The translations under genes were made by a program, and so were the position numbers. Below are positions 5,576-6,077 of a stretch of DNA of 6,077 nucleotides, in pieces. Numbering within the stretch: position 1 is the first letter of the stretch; every line of letters starts with the position of its first letter. Source of the stretch: DASUPK01 sp036505735 (GTDB lineage: Bacteria; Actinomycetota; Thermoleophilia; Solirubrobacterales; 70-9); assembly GCA_036505735.1 (NCBI GenBank), contig DASXSZ010000039.1, forward strand, positions 1 to 6,077. The letters run 5' to 3'. The notes beneath the pieces are model-generated. The model was given only the letters and a program-made list of their open reading frames with translations, ran no database searches and had not been told where the DNA came from.

Positions 5576-6077
5576 ACCCGTGTCATGGAGCCGGCGCTCC
5601 AGGAACCTGCGCTCCACCGGGTTCGTGGCCAGCTCGAGCGCCCGGGCATAGGCCTGACCGGCCTCCTCGGCGCGACCCGCCCGCCGCAGCAGATCGGCGC
5701 GCGCAGACCAGAAGGGGTGGTAGTCGGCGAGCCGCTCGCCGAGGTCGCCGCCGTCCAGGATCTCCAGCCCGCGCTCCGGGCCATTCGCCATCGCCACGGC
5801 TGCGGCTCGGTTGAGCTCGATCACGGGGGAGGGCTGGGCTCGGACGAGCAGCTCATAGAGGGACGCGATCCGGGGCCAGTCGGTGTCCTCGGGCCTCGAC
5901 GCGCGGGCGTGCTCGCCCGCGATCGACGCCTGCAGAACGTAGCTCCCCGGCGCGTCGAGTCGGAGCGCGCGCTCGAGCAGACCGAGCCCCGTATCGATCT
6001 CCCGGCGATCCCAGAGCGAGCGGTCCTGGTCCTCCAGCAGCACCAGCTCGCCGCCTGGGCCCACCCTGGCCTCCCGG
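5567..6077 (-). CDS. COG4941/ECF42-type RNA polymerase sigma factor, C-terminal TPR-like domain (5' end beyond window)
   Basis: The frame is open from the right edge to TAA at 5569-5567, giving 169 visible residues; the start is outside, and the GTG at 6064 is internal because the homologous 'REAR' continues before it. The segment matches the C-terminal extension of the ECF42 group (COG4941, DUF6596 region): 'LVLLEDQDRSLWDR', 'GSYVLQASIAGEHA', 'EDTDWPRIASLYELL', 'PSPVIELNRAAAVAMANGP', then two TPR-like helices ending in 'ADLLRRAGRAEEAGQAYARALELATNPVERRFLERRL'. In this family the extension follows normal sigma regions 2 and 4, which here would lie beyond the edge, and it is needed for activity in the members studied. 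Such genes usually sit next to small DGPF/YCII-like proteins; any such neighbour would be to the right. It converges on pdxH with 16 bp between the stop codons. Confidence 0.85.
   Translation of the reverse strand, partial: REARVGPGGELVLLEDQDRSLWDRREIDTGLGLLERALRLDAPGSYVLQASIAGEHARASRPEDTDWPRIASLYELLVRAQPSPVIELNRAAAVAMANGPERGLEILDGGDLGERLADYHPFWSARADLLRRAGRAEEAGQAYARALELATNPVERRFLERRLHDTGRS

Overview
This is a compact, GC-rich, gene-dense stretch with GTG and TTG starts and overlapping start/stop codons. It looks like a chromosomal segment of a high-GC actinobacterium. The style of the glycosyltransferase, the ECF sigma/anti-sigma pair and the MMPL transporter suggests Thermoleophilia (Solirubrobacterales-like), but that assignment is inference from remembered homologues, not a search.

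Layout from left to right. (1) Bases 2-766, plus strand: the C-terminal part of a trehalose-synthase-type GT4 glycosyltransferase (TreT-like), cut by the left edge. (2) Convergent to it, and overlapping it by 4 bp at the stop codons, is a minus-strand regulatory operon: an ECF sigma factor (1754-1023) followed by a soluble zinc-binding anti-sigma factor (1026-763). The pair shares an ATGA start/stop overlap. (3) A tRNA-Val(CAC) gene on the same strand lies about 50 bp upstream of the sigma gene. (4) A divergent 88-bp intergenic region follows. It probably carries the tRNA promoter and the start region of the next gene. (5) Bases 1967-4924, plus strand: a large RND/MMPL-family membrane transporter with a roughly 220-residue coiled-coil insertion in its second extracellular loop. 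(6) Immediately downstream is pdxH (pyridoxamine/pyridoxine 5'-phosphate oxidase, ending at 5550), apparently in the same transcript. (7) Convergent to pdxH, with a short hairpin between the stops, is the C-terminal part of a COG4941/ECF42-type sigma factor with a TPR-like tail, cut by the right edge.

How it works together. The anti-sigma factor should hold the ECF sigma factor inactive until a signal, perhaps redox or zinc related, releases it. The MMPL transporter would export lipid or hydrophobic cargo using the proton gradient. PdxH makes pyridoxal 5'-phosphate. The window gives no direct functional link between transporter and PdxH beyond their tight spacing. The gene content is mostly ordinary housekeeping and regulation; I see no CRISPR array, insertion sequence, prophage or defence system. 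The most interesting element is the long, strictly heptad-spaced coiled-coil hairpin in the transporter. No stretch longer than 300 bases lacks a gene.
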